From Chlorops oryzae (taxonomy: Eukaryota; Arthropoda; Insecta; Diptera; Chloropidae): a stretch of 64,000 bases of DNA. Made by a program: the position numbers and the translations under genes. Shown here piece after piece: positions 53,424 to 64,000 of the stretch; position 1 is the first letter of the stretch; each line of letters begins with the position of its first letter. The notes under the pieces are model-generated. The model was not told the DNA's origin. It saw nothing but the letters and a program-made list of their open reading frames with translations, and searched no databases. Location of the stretch: positions 55,548,916 through 55,612,915 of the forward strand of contig CM035806.1 in NCBI GenBank assembly GCA_020466095.1, given 5' to 3'.

Positions 53424-56156
53424 TCCAACAATAGCAGTTACTCTTTTCCCGAGGGGAAAAGAAGGCGTTGGGAGCTAAAATTTAGTGCTCGAGCGTTGAA
53501 ATCATTAAAATATATTTTGGAAAGCCCATCGTTTCCCATTCTATTTCGCAAATGTTTTTTTTTAATAAAATCTTTCGAATTTTATCAGAAAAAAAAACGA
53601 AGCTCGAACATCTCGAATGAGCGAATCCTGAATTCACCAAATTGGGAGAGATGTGTCGCCATTAGTAATGCAATGGCTGCCAGAAAATCGAAACAACTCG
53701 CTCGCTCTCCTTGCGCACCACAATCATAAGGCAAATAATGACATAATGACGCCATTGAACGATACGTCTTGACAACATGATAACAGTACTTACGCCTGTC
53801 AGTTGTGACTGTTTGTCCGTTCATCCTTTCCTTTTCACAATGCGCTTCTGATTGAGTGAAGAGGCTGCTCCAGTTTCTGATTCCGTGTCTGTCTGTGCTG
53901 CTGATTTTGATTTTGATTTTGATTCTGATTCTGATTCTGGGCTCTGTTACGAATCTGAATTCGAATCCAAATGCGAATGCTATGATTTTGACTCGCCTCA
54001 TCGTGGCCTTGTGCGGCTGGCAATTGTCGGCGACGTCTCCGACAACACAATCATTGAGACTACAATCGCCACTTTTGCCTCATTACCGCACAATCCAAGG
54101 CGGAGTGAAAGTGAACTTGTTAGCGCACATTATTCGAAGAACACGCGCCCATCCACAATAATTCCGCGTGCTATCTTCAGGATTTCAATATTGGACACGC
54201 TCGCCGGCTCGCCCGTGGATCTGCCCGCTCGTTCGTCCGTTCGTTCGTCCGTTCGTTCGTCCGCTCGTTCGTCCGTCCGTTCGTTCGTCCTGCCATTTGT
54301 CGGTTCGTTCGTCCCACATCCGAGACCTACACGTTGGTATTGCGCATTAAGCTTATTAGAATTCAATAACTCTGGAGTGCAATAAATTTCTTTTCCTCTC
54401 ACCCTTTCCCATCATCGCACGCAACGGCCAGATCGTCAAGATGCTGAAGCACCCGTCTATCGGTCGTCCTGTCATTTTCCATTTACCGAATGAATTTCAT
54501 TTCATACATCCAGAAAGCCAAACACATTACAAAAGTCAGTTGAATGAGTCAGACGACGCAATCGGAATCGGAATCGCAATCGCAATCGCAATCGGAATTG
54601 GAATTGGAAAAGCAAAAAAAGAAGTAGCGAAGAATATCGCAAGAAGCGAAAAGAAGGAACGGATAAGGGAGACGATGAGCGATGGGAGAAGAGAGAAGAG
54701 GAGAGAACGAAGAAAAGGGGTCGGAGTCAATGTCGTTGAGGTTGCATAATGCTCAGAAATCACGTCGTAAAAATGTCCGAATGCCGTAAAGCTCATAAGT
54801 CCGCATATCGTCTCACCTGGCTTGCTAGATCAGGTTTTATTAACGCCTTGTGTGCCATACAGCTGGATACATGTTTCACTTCGAATGGCTGCGCGTGGAA
54901 CGGAGTGGGTGGAGTGAGAACTGGATACTGGGCACTGCCCTTAACCCTTTCGCTATTTCAGTTGTTTTGGCGCGCAAATAAAAATTTATTTTCTGCCCTT
55001 CGACATTTCGCTCACTCGCAAATACCATTATTATTTTTTATGACGACATACGGCGCACCCTTGTATGATGATGCTCATCAATACACTAAGAGAAATTTTT
55101 GTGATCAAAACAGACGACTTCTTTTTTGCCGCACTTCATTTGTCTGTTTTTTTTTTTTTATTATTATGATTTTTTTTTTTTTTTTTTAGTTCGAAAGCAA
55201 TAAGAACGGAAAAAATAACATGAAAAATAAAAAAAAAATCTTTATTGGAAATAGGTACTTTTCTTTTTACTCGATGTAAGGAAGCTCAAGAATCTGTGCC
55301 ATAAAATATTTCGTCCCACATATTCATACCCCAAAAATGGCGAATTTGTTCCAACATCGACAGCTACAGCTCAATTACAGTGCGCTTTTGATTCATGTGC
55401 TCTCTATTAATGTGTGTTGCTCATATCGGTGTGTGATCATGCATGTGTGTTTACGTGTGTGTGTGCGCGCGGGTACATCACTTTCTCCGAGCTAGAATTC
55501 AGCGTTTGACTTTCGGTTTTCCCACAACGCTACCCTTTTTTGGCTCCATCGAATTTTCAATAAACGAAAGTGCTTCGCTTTTGCATCTTCGCACACATCT
55601 AGACACACAAACGCACATACACACTCGCGCTTACATGTGTGCATACAGAGCTGCCTGCTCATTTGGGGCTTAAGCATATCATTCATTTGACAAAACTTAT
55701 GTTTTTTTATGCTTTACTGCATTCGTGAGTCGGCTGCGGTGCCATAAAAACGTTTGCCTCCACCCCTATCCCCTGCCAAACTACGCTGCTGCCGGCCGTA
55801 GTGTGCTGCTACTATCTCAGCTTGCCAGCGGAAGCAACGAATTTAAATTTACGTGTTCCGGTGAGCACAAAAACAGCGAGCATAGAGGCGGAAGAGCATG
55901 GGAAATGACTACGAAAACGAAAAGAAACGAAACAAAACAAAACGAAACGATGCCAAACGTAAAGTCGAAAGTCGGATATCGGCATTTTTTTTTTCTAAAA
56001 AAAAAAATGGGGGGTAAAAACTAAGAAAAAAAGTTCGCAAGCAACGCACTAATTCGGCATTTTTTCAAGTTTTATGAACATTTTTGAGCACGTATTTTGA
56101 TATTTATTCGGATCGACAATGGGCTTAACATGTTCATAGATATAAGCATAAATGGC
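53424..56156. repeat. Tandem duplication, unit 2 (2,733 bp)
   Basis: This is the second unit, more than 99% like unit 1. At its end the first four bases of the unit (TCCA) appear again and then run into a CA repeat, so the breakpoints share TCCA microhomology. The GATTTT run has one more hexamer than in unit 1, which keeps the reading frame but probably reflects slippage. The content is otherwise the same non-coding, microsatellite-rich sequence. Confidence 0.9.
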
Positions 56157-56605
56157 TCCACACACACACACACACGCACAGATGCCTGTCAATATAATCT
56201 CGACGTTAATCCTTTGCCCTTTCCTCTTAGATAGCCCATTTTCGTTTTAACGCTCCAGTACCCAGTTTGATGGTGTCGATTTTGAGGTTAGTTAGCAATT
56301 AGCAATCAGTGTTGATCAACGTTTTTCCAATCATTTTTAATGGTCATGCTGGTCGGTTGAATGACTTCACCTGACGAACGTATAGTGCTTATTTGAGCTT
56401 ATGTGTATGTGTGTGTGTGGCTGTACTCATGCGTGTGCCTATGCGTGTGCGGATGTGTATTTGCTGTAAAACAATCTTGGTTCTTGTTTATTCTTATCAA
56501 ACTAATTTGAGTGCAAAGTAATGCTTGAAACTGCCGAAGATTCTTCACATTTCGTCATGCAGACCAACCGAAATGAAGATAAACACTTTGGAATAAATAC
56601 ACACA

Positions 56606-56643
<38 letters not shown>

Positions 56644-57694
56644 AAGTAAATACAATGAATTAGCCGAGGACAACGCACGAAATTTTGCGTCGCTTTCCAT
56701 CTTGCATCTTTCGTCTTCGGTCTTCGGTCTTCTGCCTGGATGCTACACTATCGCTTCCGTTTTCCGACTAACGCAAATGCAATCGGAAAATTTTGTAAAT
56801 ATTTTGCATTCAAGCATCGGAAGCATTCAACCACTCAAGCAGACATTAAATACGGGACAGAAGGGCTTTTTGCTCTTTAACGTTGTGCGGCGTTTGTTGG
56901 GCAGCATGAGGTTTGGTTGTCTCAGGCAACAGCGGAGGATAGTTCATTTTCTCAGCCAGTTCGATAATCATAGTAAACAAATAAACGTGTAAACGTCTCA
57001 TGATGTCGCCTAATTGGTCGGGGATGTAACGATTATCGATTATCCGCATGCGGAGGGAGTTCATATTCATTCCGTTCTGAGAGCTATAATTACATTCAAC
57101 CCAAGCTCAAGATAAGCTTGCAAGTGCTACATTCTCCTGCGGATCCTATCCATAAGGATACTGGATACCAGGACATTAAAAAAATGATATGGCAAGGGCT
57201 GTGGTAAGCTTTTTCATTGGGATTACAATCTTCTGTGGGGTTAATAATGGTTTCAAAAAAAAAAAAAAAAACAAAATCACCTGAGCGGAAAATGCCATGA
57301 ATGACTGAACACTGGTGCGCCCATGCTGAGGGGACGAAGCAAGACAAAGGACTCTTAAAATTCAGGACTTTTTACACCGAAACTATTTGAAATTTTACCA
57401 GTATTAATATTAAAATCTACACTGAGTTCTTATCAGGGCATTGTAGACTTAATTTTCATCTGAAGAAGATGGGGAGTGATAAATGAGGATCTCTGTAGGG
57501 TTTTTCAGTGGGAACAGGACATAGCGGAGCATGTTCTTTGCACACGGCCCGTTGATCCTAGGCGTACAATCAAGTGTCTAGAGGCAGGGATGTTGTGCTA
57601 CTTTTAGCCATGAGCGTATTTACAGTAGGGCCGGGTAGCTAACCCACCAATCCTAAATGTTGCCTATACCAGATTTTTGCTTGCATGAGACACC
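56157..57694. other. Spacer with CA repeats
   Basis: No supported gene. CA repeats lie at 56159-56178 and 56606-56638, and an A run near 57255-57271. Confidence 0.5.
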
Positions 57695-57939
57695 CAGGGC
57701 TCGAATTTTGTGGACTTTTATCAATTTAAAGCATACTTAATGGGGCAAAAAATTTTCTTACCAAATTTTTTCGAATAAGTTTAGCGAAGTTGAACTTCAA
57801 ACCGCTTTTTTAAATTCAAAAAAATTCAAATTGAAGTTGAAAATCGATTTGAATCTTAAATTTATGTGAGTTGAAAAAAAAAAATTATGCTCCAAAAGTA
57901 TGCTTTAAATTTATAAAAGTCAACAAAATCCGAGTCCTG
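57695..57939. mobile_element. Inverted-repeat MITE, 245 bp (CAGGGCTCG ends)
   Basis: The ends CAGGGCTCGAATTTTGTGG and the inverse of CAGGACTCGGATTTTGTTG continue with ACTTTTAT-AATTTAAAGCATACTT, giving arms of about 45 bp. The 8-bp flanks do not match, so hAT is only suggested by the CAGGG start. Confidence 0.6.
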
Positions 57940-58490
57940 TTTATGAGTGATATATGAACGCAGATTGTTCGAAAGACTTCTCAGAGGTTCGTTAAATAAA
58001 AAAAATAAAAAAAATAAAAAAAAATTTTGTAGCACACTTATTGGCGCTATGATCGCTGAAGTATCAGCAAAAATTCAGTTATTTTCTGAGGCACCCTTAT
58101 TTTGAGCTAGACACGGGGTATAAGAATTGAATAATCTTTTTAATTGTGACTTGCATTGCTTATGATCCTCTAAGTATGCAACAAAATTATATTTAATTCT
58201 CTTCAATAGTCTCGATTTGAATCAGAAAACGTTTACGAGCCTTTAAGCATTTTTTCAACTCATAATGCCATTTAGGCGACATCGCTTGCGGCACTCTAAC
58301 GTCGCGCATCGCACCTGTCACATCCCTAGGCAAGTTAGTTGCATCGAATGCAGTTATTTAGTCAATCCGTAGGCATATGATGTCCAATAATTTCTTGGAA
58401 ATTTTGTGCAGTTGCTTCTGCCAATCAATTGTCAGTGTCAAAGGCGCAAATGTAGGGGTTGTGTAGAGGCAATCACTCATTCACTGGCCT

Positions 58491-58521
<31 letters not shown>

Positions 58522-61500
58522 ATCTCTCATGTATTCAGTCACTTGCTTCCCCACACTCGCACCCACTCGCTCGCTGACTGACGCACGTTCTTTCCAAAGG
58601 CACGATTGTGTGATTTAATGCATAAAATCAATATTTGACCCTTTGGAAATGCGCCCAATGGCCCATTCGGGTTGTTCGTCGTGCAAATGAGAGACGAAAT
58701 TTAATTGATTTAATTCCAAAGAACACAACGGGAGTCCGTTCAAAACCGAAATATCATAACTCGCAATGCGAAAATAGTAACTTTCACACATTGAACGCTC
58801 CTCGAAGCAAATTCGCTCGTCATGTGACAATCAACAAGCTCAATTCTAATGCAATTTGTGTGCTCAAAACGTTTTCGAACAGATTAAAACTTTTCCTGTT
58901 CCTGTTTCTTTTCCGATTTCCACATTCGGTCGTTTCCCTTTTCTTCTTCTGCATCTTTTATTTTTTTATTTTTAATTTTTTTTTTTTTGTTTTTGTTTAT
59001 TTTCGTTTCGTTTTTTTTTATTCCAAGGATACTTGCACTCATTACGGCATTACGACATCAATTTTGAATGGAATAAAAGCAAACATTTTATGCGCTCGTA
59101 AAAACTGAATTGAATTGAAAGAAAAGGAAATAGTGGAGCACACGACCTTAACGACATGGCTACGTGCGCTAAATGGATGTAAAAATAAATTCTCTAATAG
59201 GGCGATAGAGAGAGAGAGAGATAGAGAGAGATATATACTATTATGTGCATATAAATAGTGCCACAAGGCATCATGTTAAAAATAAGCAACCCCGCACACG
59301 CTTCGTTTGATTGTATTTCGATGGACGATTATAAAAAAATTGCTCAACTTTAGAGCTATCGAAGATAGTAAGCACATGTGAAGGATAGTAGTAAAAAGAA
59401 AAAAAGGTTAATTGAAAAAATAGGCAAATATCACGTAGGTAACACAGGAAAAAATTGAAGCATATCGAAGGGCTTCTAACCCTATTACTAATTAATTGGA
59501 AATTTTTTTTTTTTAGTTTTTGTCACGGTTTAATGTATGAAAAGAAAGATCAACCTGCCCTTTGGACTCATATGCATTGGACATCGTCAAGTAGGAAGCG
59601 CCTGCCTTGTTCCCCGATTTTCTTTAGAAGATTCAAAGTCATTTTTTAAGACATTTGAAAAGAGTCCTGCTGAGTCGGTACTCTCTAGCAAAGCAATTTT
59701 AATTCTCTTCTCTCTCCACAATTCATTTCGGCCTTTTGTTTTTTAGATAAGGCACTCCCAACATTCCGAGTAAGCTCCTATGGCTTTTGCTTTAAGGAAT
59801 ATCCCGATGCTGCAACGTAACAACCATTAATGAAATCTGAAAAAGAACTTTAATTGAGACTTGTTACTTTCCAAGTGATTCGTAAAAGTGAGAAAAGAAA
59901 AAAAAAAAAAAAACTAAGAGTAAAATGAAGCAGAATTTGACTCGCCGACAATTCCAAAAGGCGAAAAACGAAACTTTATCCTTCGAACTAAATTTTGTTA
60001 GGCTTTGATTCGGAAATTTAGCATGACCAGCCCCAATCAACTCATTTCACAGTTTTCTTTTCAAACAACCAAACAAATAAAAAAAAACAACAATTCAAAG
60101 AGGAAAAATCACAATTTCAATCGAAAATATTTCTCTCATCCACTTTCGCTTCATTTCGTTCCATTTTGCTGGCGCTTTCGAGCTAAATGAATCCGTTAAA
60201 TTGACCAACTCAAATATCACTTTATCGCGTCGGAATGAATAAAAGCGTCCGCGTGAAAAGGGGTCACCACCGTGCCACTGACATGACGTCTGTTCGGGCG
60301 ATGCCATCGCATTGCCGCGGCTAGCCTCATCGAATCGGATTCGTATTCTGAATGCATTGGAACGCAAGCTCGTTACGTCAATCCAATATAATCGATTTGC
60401 ATTTGCTATTAAATTATGGAATTAAACCAATTTCGCTGTTAGCCAGCAATCAACAATCGTGATGGCTGAATCGTTCGCCTCATGATATGCTTAATGGAAT
60501 TAGTGTCGATGGGGCGAGCAACAGATTTTCCCTTTTTTTCCGAGTCATTTTATGCAAAATGATTTTGGTTAAACAAAAAAAGCGTTGCATGCCTTTCGGG
60601 GCAAACCGGAAACAATGGCAAACAAACAAAAAAATTATATGAGAGAAAATTGTTCGTTTGCTTCTTTTAACTTTCTCCGCGTGTTTTTGTGTCTATGTCC
60701 ATGGCTGTGTGTGTGTGTGTGTGTGTGTGAGTGAGTGAGTGTTTACATGGGAATCGACAGGAGCTAAAATCCGCTGTCTGCTTTAATGTCTTCTGTCATT
60801 GCCGTGCTTATCCGGCTAAGCGTACGAAATTTACCAAATTTTGATTCCAACTGACAATGAGAGGCTCAAATTTATTGTCTGTATTAACAACAAATGCAGT
60901 TACATATGGCCAGTGCAATGTGCCAACTGGAGACTGGAGACAGAAAACTGGCAAGTGGCACCCGGCACCCGGCAACCGGCAACCGGAAAATGCCGATTGC
61001 CTCTACTGAACATCGAGACCCATCGCATTCGATGGTCATTGTCTCTGGTGCTGCATACAAGGGGCGTAGTTTAAACAGCAGCTTTGATTGTGACAGCTAC
61101 ATACGCAAACAGACACGCGTACGCATGCGATCGTGGCGCAAACACGAGCACCCCACACAGGACTATCTCTAATATATGCAGATTGTAAATAAGATGCACG
61201 CACCGACGAAACACAGAAACGAGCCGAGCCGGGCCGGAGCCGAGCCATCGAGCATCGACTCTGGTATTCATGCATGCATGCTGTAGATAAATAGATTTCC
61301 CTCGGCTTGACTTGCCTTGGCTTAGGTGCCTTCCGACGACTGTTGCTCGCCTTAATGCCGTAATGCCGTAATGTTGTACCCGAGCGCAAGTTCAATTACA
61401 AACACATGCACACACAGGCACCCACATATGCGCTCCCTCGTCCAACAGCTGCCGTCTCTCGTCACATCGACATAAAATGCTGGCTAAAATTTGGAGCTCG

Positions 61501-63006
61501 TTCCCCTCTCCCTCGTGTTGCGTTGAGTGTGTGCTGATTTTGTCGGTTTTACTCCTCGCATTTTTTCGTAATTAAAAGCGCCATCAGCTATGCTTGCGCC
61601 GCATTGTAAACATGACGCTGAACGCACCGACGAGCGTATATAAGGTGCAGTGATTGTAATTGAAAATGCTCGAAATTCATAGAAAGTTATATTCTAATAA
61701 ATAAATACGTTCACAATGTGAATGCACCAGAAAGTATGCATCACTTTTGAGCATTGTTTTTGCTTCTGCATTTTTTATATACTTACTTATACATAGGTAT
61801 ATTTTTTATTACATACTTACATTCACTCGCAGAAGCTTTAGCTTTAGCTTTAGCTTTATGATTAAAATTCCGAAAATTCAAAAAGGTAAATGCTAGTCAT
61901 GGTTATCTAAAATGCTCTAAGAAGTATGCTTTGATATATTATTATATTGAGGATATTACTGAGCAGCGAGCGGAATTTTCGATTGAGAATATGAATTCGA
62001 ATTATTTATGGGGATGGAAATTTTCAAGTGTTGCTTGTGTTATTGAAGATTGAAAAATACCATAAATTAATGATTTTTGAATGGAATATTTTTTGGGCAC
62101 TGTGAATTGAAAGAAAATTCATGGAATGCTTTAAGGCGCTGAAAACCACAAACATTGGCGATAACATTTGTTCAACATTTCCACAATTGATGCATTCGGA
62201 TGGCAACAAACAAATCAAAACGAAACGAAACGAAACAGAACGAACGGAACGGAACGACGCGAAATCGGGAGCGACGCGATGATGCGGACCGTTTGTCGCA
62301 CGCGTTGGACGCGCGGACGCTCAATCGATATGAGGAGGCGGCAAACGAAACCTCAGCATTATGAACCGCAAACTGCTCGACATTGAGTTCACAACGAAAA
62401 CAAATCGCACCAAACGTAGCATAACGTAACGCAACTAAGTCACTCTACGACAATTGTGAAATGACAAAGCAAAATGCAGAAAACGCAGAACTCAGAGGCC
62501 GGACGCAGACGGCGGCGGTGGCGTTGCGTTGGCACTGGCGAGGGGTAGATGGGAGTCGGAGAGCCGAGAATTTTGATTTATTAGCGTCCAAGCTCTGCGA
62601 ATGGCATTTGCTTGTTTTGGAACAAGAACCAACGAAAATAGAATCGGACTCTATGTGCGGCGTGAGTGTGCACGTATGTTAGTTTTGTGGATTTATTGGG
62701 AAGTTAGTTGTTTATGATCTAACCGGGTAGCACAAATGCTGTGCGTTGTGGTCGAAAAAGCGAACAGCATTTTGTTTTTTTATTTTGGGCTTTTTTCTTC
62801 TTCGAAGCATACAAACAGAATGATGACCATGTTGTTGCGGGCAAACAGTTCGAAATAGCCATAAGGCATTTCCACTAGAGTTGCCATATTCACATTCAGT
62901 TTCGTTTCATAATTTTAAAACTTAAAAATTGAATGTAGCATATTTCTGCAGGCAAAAATATCTTTAGTTAAAAAAAAAAAAAAGTAATACTTAATACTCT
63001 TAATTA
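57940..63006. other. Long spacer, microsatellite-bearing
   Basis: No supported gene. A-rich runs lie near 57991-58025, CT repeats at 58492-58515, T-rich runs near 58959-59020, GA repeats near 59207-59230, TG repeats at 60706-60729, and CCGGCAACCGGCAACCGG-like units near 60962-60987. Short palindromic AGCTTTAGCTTTAGCTTT units lie near 61836-61858. TTAATTA/ATTA motifs are frequent, as in fly regulatory DNA, but no site can be called with confidence. Confidence 0.45.
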
Positions 63007-63241
63007 AGGGCTGGGGTATAGCGTAGGGGATGCGTGTTATGCTCTTGATCCCGGGGCCCCGAGGTTCGATTCCCGGCAGAGGCGAAACGGAGTGTATTGA
63101 TCCAAGCCTAGGACTTGCTTTTTCAAAAATCGCATGTTAGGGACACACTACAAAAGAACAAAAAAATACATACACTCACACAAACACAAGAAGACCTCTC
63201 GTGGTATTACAATGGCAGCGACTCAAACATACATACATTCA
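63007..63241 (+). mobile_element. tRNA-derived SINE copy 2
   Basis: It has the same head as copy 1: GTATAGCGTAGGGGATGCG and the B box GAGGTTCGATTCCCGG. The shared body is CAAAAATCGCATGTTAGGG, then CGTGGTATTACAATGGCAGC and a tail of CATACATACATTC. The flank CTTAATTA occurs at 62999-63006 and 63242-63249. The tail unit is CATA here and CTAC in copy 1. Confidence 0.85.
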
Positions 63242-63304
63242 CTTAATTATTTATTTAATATTTATTTTGTTATACTTAAATCATAAAACAATTATGTCTA
63301 TAAC

Positions 63305-63570
63305 CAGGGCAACCAAAAATATTTAAATTGAGCCCTAAAAATATACATGGCAATATTTTGAAATGTTTCCGATGCTGGAACTTTGTGTGTTTCTTCAAAA
63401 CACGCCTATTTATATACACTTTCAGAAGGATAGGATGTTATTGAATTTTTCTGATCATGAAAAGGCTGGAACTAAGTTCCACAGGAAAATATTTCTAAAT
63501 GCATTTCTTTTTTCTTCAATATTAACGTGCATGCTTTTAGGGCTCAATTAAAATATTTTTGGTTGCCCTG
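63305..63570. mobile_element. hAT-like MITE (CAGGGCAA ends), copy 2
   Basis: The ends CAGGGCAACCAAAAATATTT and its inverse are flanked by TCTATAAC (63297-63304) and ACTATAAC (63571-63578), 7 of 8 bases equal. It matches copy 1 at 2402-2991 without the GC-rich insert, and so represents the empty form. Confidence 0.75.
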
Positions 63571-64000
63571 ACTATAACTTAGATCTAAGGGGCAAACTCT
63601 TACGACACGTTGTCGGCCAACATAAACTTAATTAAATTACCTTCCGATGTGAATAAAAGAATAAAAAATATTTAAAAAAAAAAATATTTAAATTGAAATT
63701 TGTTCGGAAACGTGCACGTTAAGCAGCTTTCCTGCTAATTTCTGTGAGCTTGGTAACCTTTTTAACATTCCGTATGCCATTGAATGTAAAATATCACTGC
63801 TCGCTTCTAGGCTCTTCGAGTCGAAATGAGCTTTACGATGGAAATGACTTCAATCAACATTCAAGCTCGGCTAATGCGATGCTCTTGAATGCATATCAAA
63901 AGAAGCGAATCAGGCAGTCAACCTCAAGCAATTTGCCAAAAAGCAAATAATCAGCGTAATGCAAACAAAGAGATTAACAAATACAATGCAACATTACAGC
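63571..64000. other. Spacer to window end
   Basis: No supported gene. An A-rich patch lies near 63660-63690. The 68-codon frame at 63744-63950 has no recognisable motif. Confidence 0.4.

Noticed and set aside
1..64000. LTR retrotransposon or endogenous retrovirus
   Set aside because: No pair of direct long terminal repeats, primer-binding site, protease or integrase motif was found.

Overview
The window is insect nuclear DNA, most probably from a higher fly (Diptera). It is AT-rich and full of short CA/TG, GA/CT and homopolymer tracts. It holds non-LTR retrotransposon tails, a tRNA-derived SINE and many small inverted-repeat DNA transposons of the hAT, pogo/mariner, PIF/Harbinger, Transib and P-like kinds. 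I see no convincing exon of a host gene, no rRNA and no free-standing tRNA gene. Nearly every open frame lies in low-complexity DNA or in transposon remains. The species cannot be fixed from sequence alone. Layout: (1) 1-2258, GA-rich start then plain spacer. (2) 2259-15192, a dense transposon nest. Its base layer is a broken transposon-type gene (fragments from about 6314 to 11023) whose last part looks like a ubiquitin-specific-protease (C19-like) domain with recognisable Cys, His and Asp boxes. It was split by at least four later insertions, some of which carry further insertions. Target-site duplications let most layers be ordered. (3) 15193-28415, mostly spacer, with a Myb/SANT-coding inverted-repeat element, a 5'-truncated LINE, a mariner-like MITE and a tRNA-derived SINE whose 3' tail matches that LINE. 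(4) 28416-50600, repeated insertions of a hairpin-ended family (here 'family X'), nested CCCAGCAAAC elements, a MADF-coding Harbinger element, an 0.8 kb polypyrimidine tract, a cluster of CGATA/ATCGAT repeats and several TA-flanked MITEs. (5) 50695-56156, an almost perfect tandem duplication of 2.73 kb. (6) 56157-64000, plain spacer with CA/CT microsatellites, one MITE, a second SINE and a second hAT-like MITE. How the parts relate: the window is a record of transposition rather than a set of cooperating genes. The active pieces that can be inferred are a LINE and the SINE that probably borrowed its machinery, Harbinger-type elements that kept their MADF or Myb DNA-binding proteins, and an unusual transposon gene that joined a putative protease to a transposase-like region. 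Family letters (A, B, C, D, X, Y) are labels used only in this answer.
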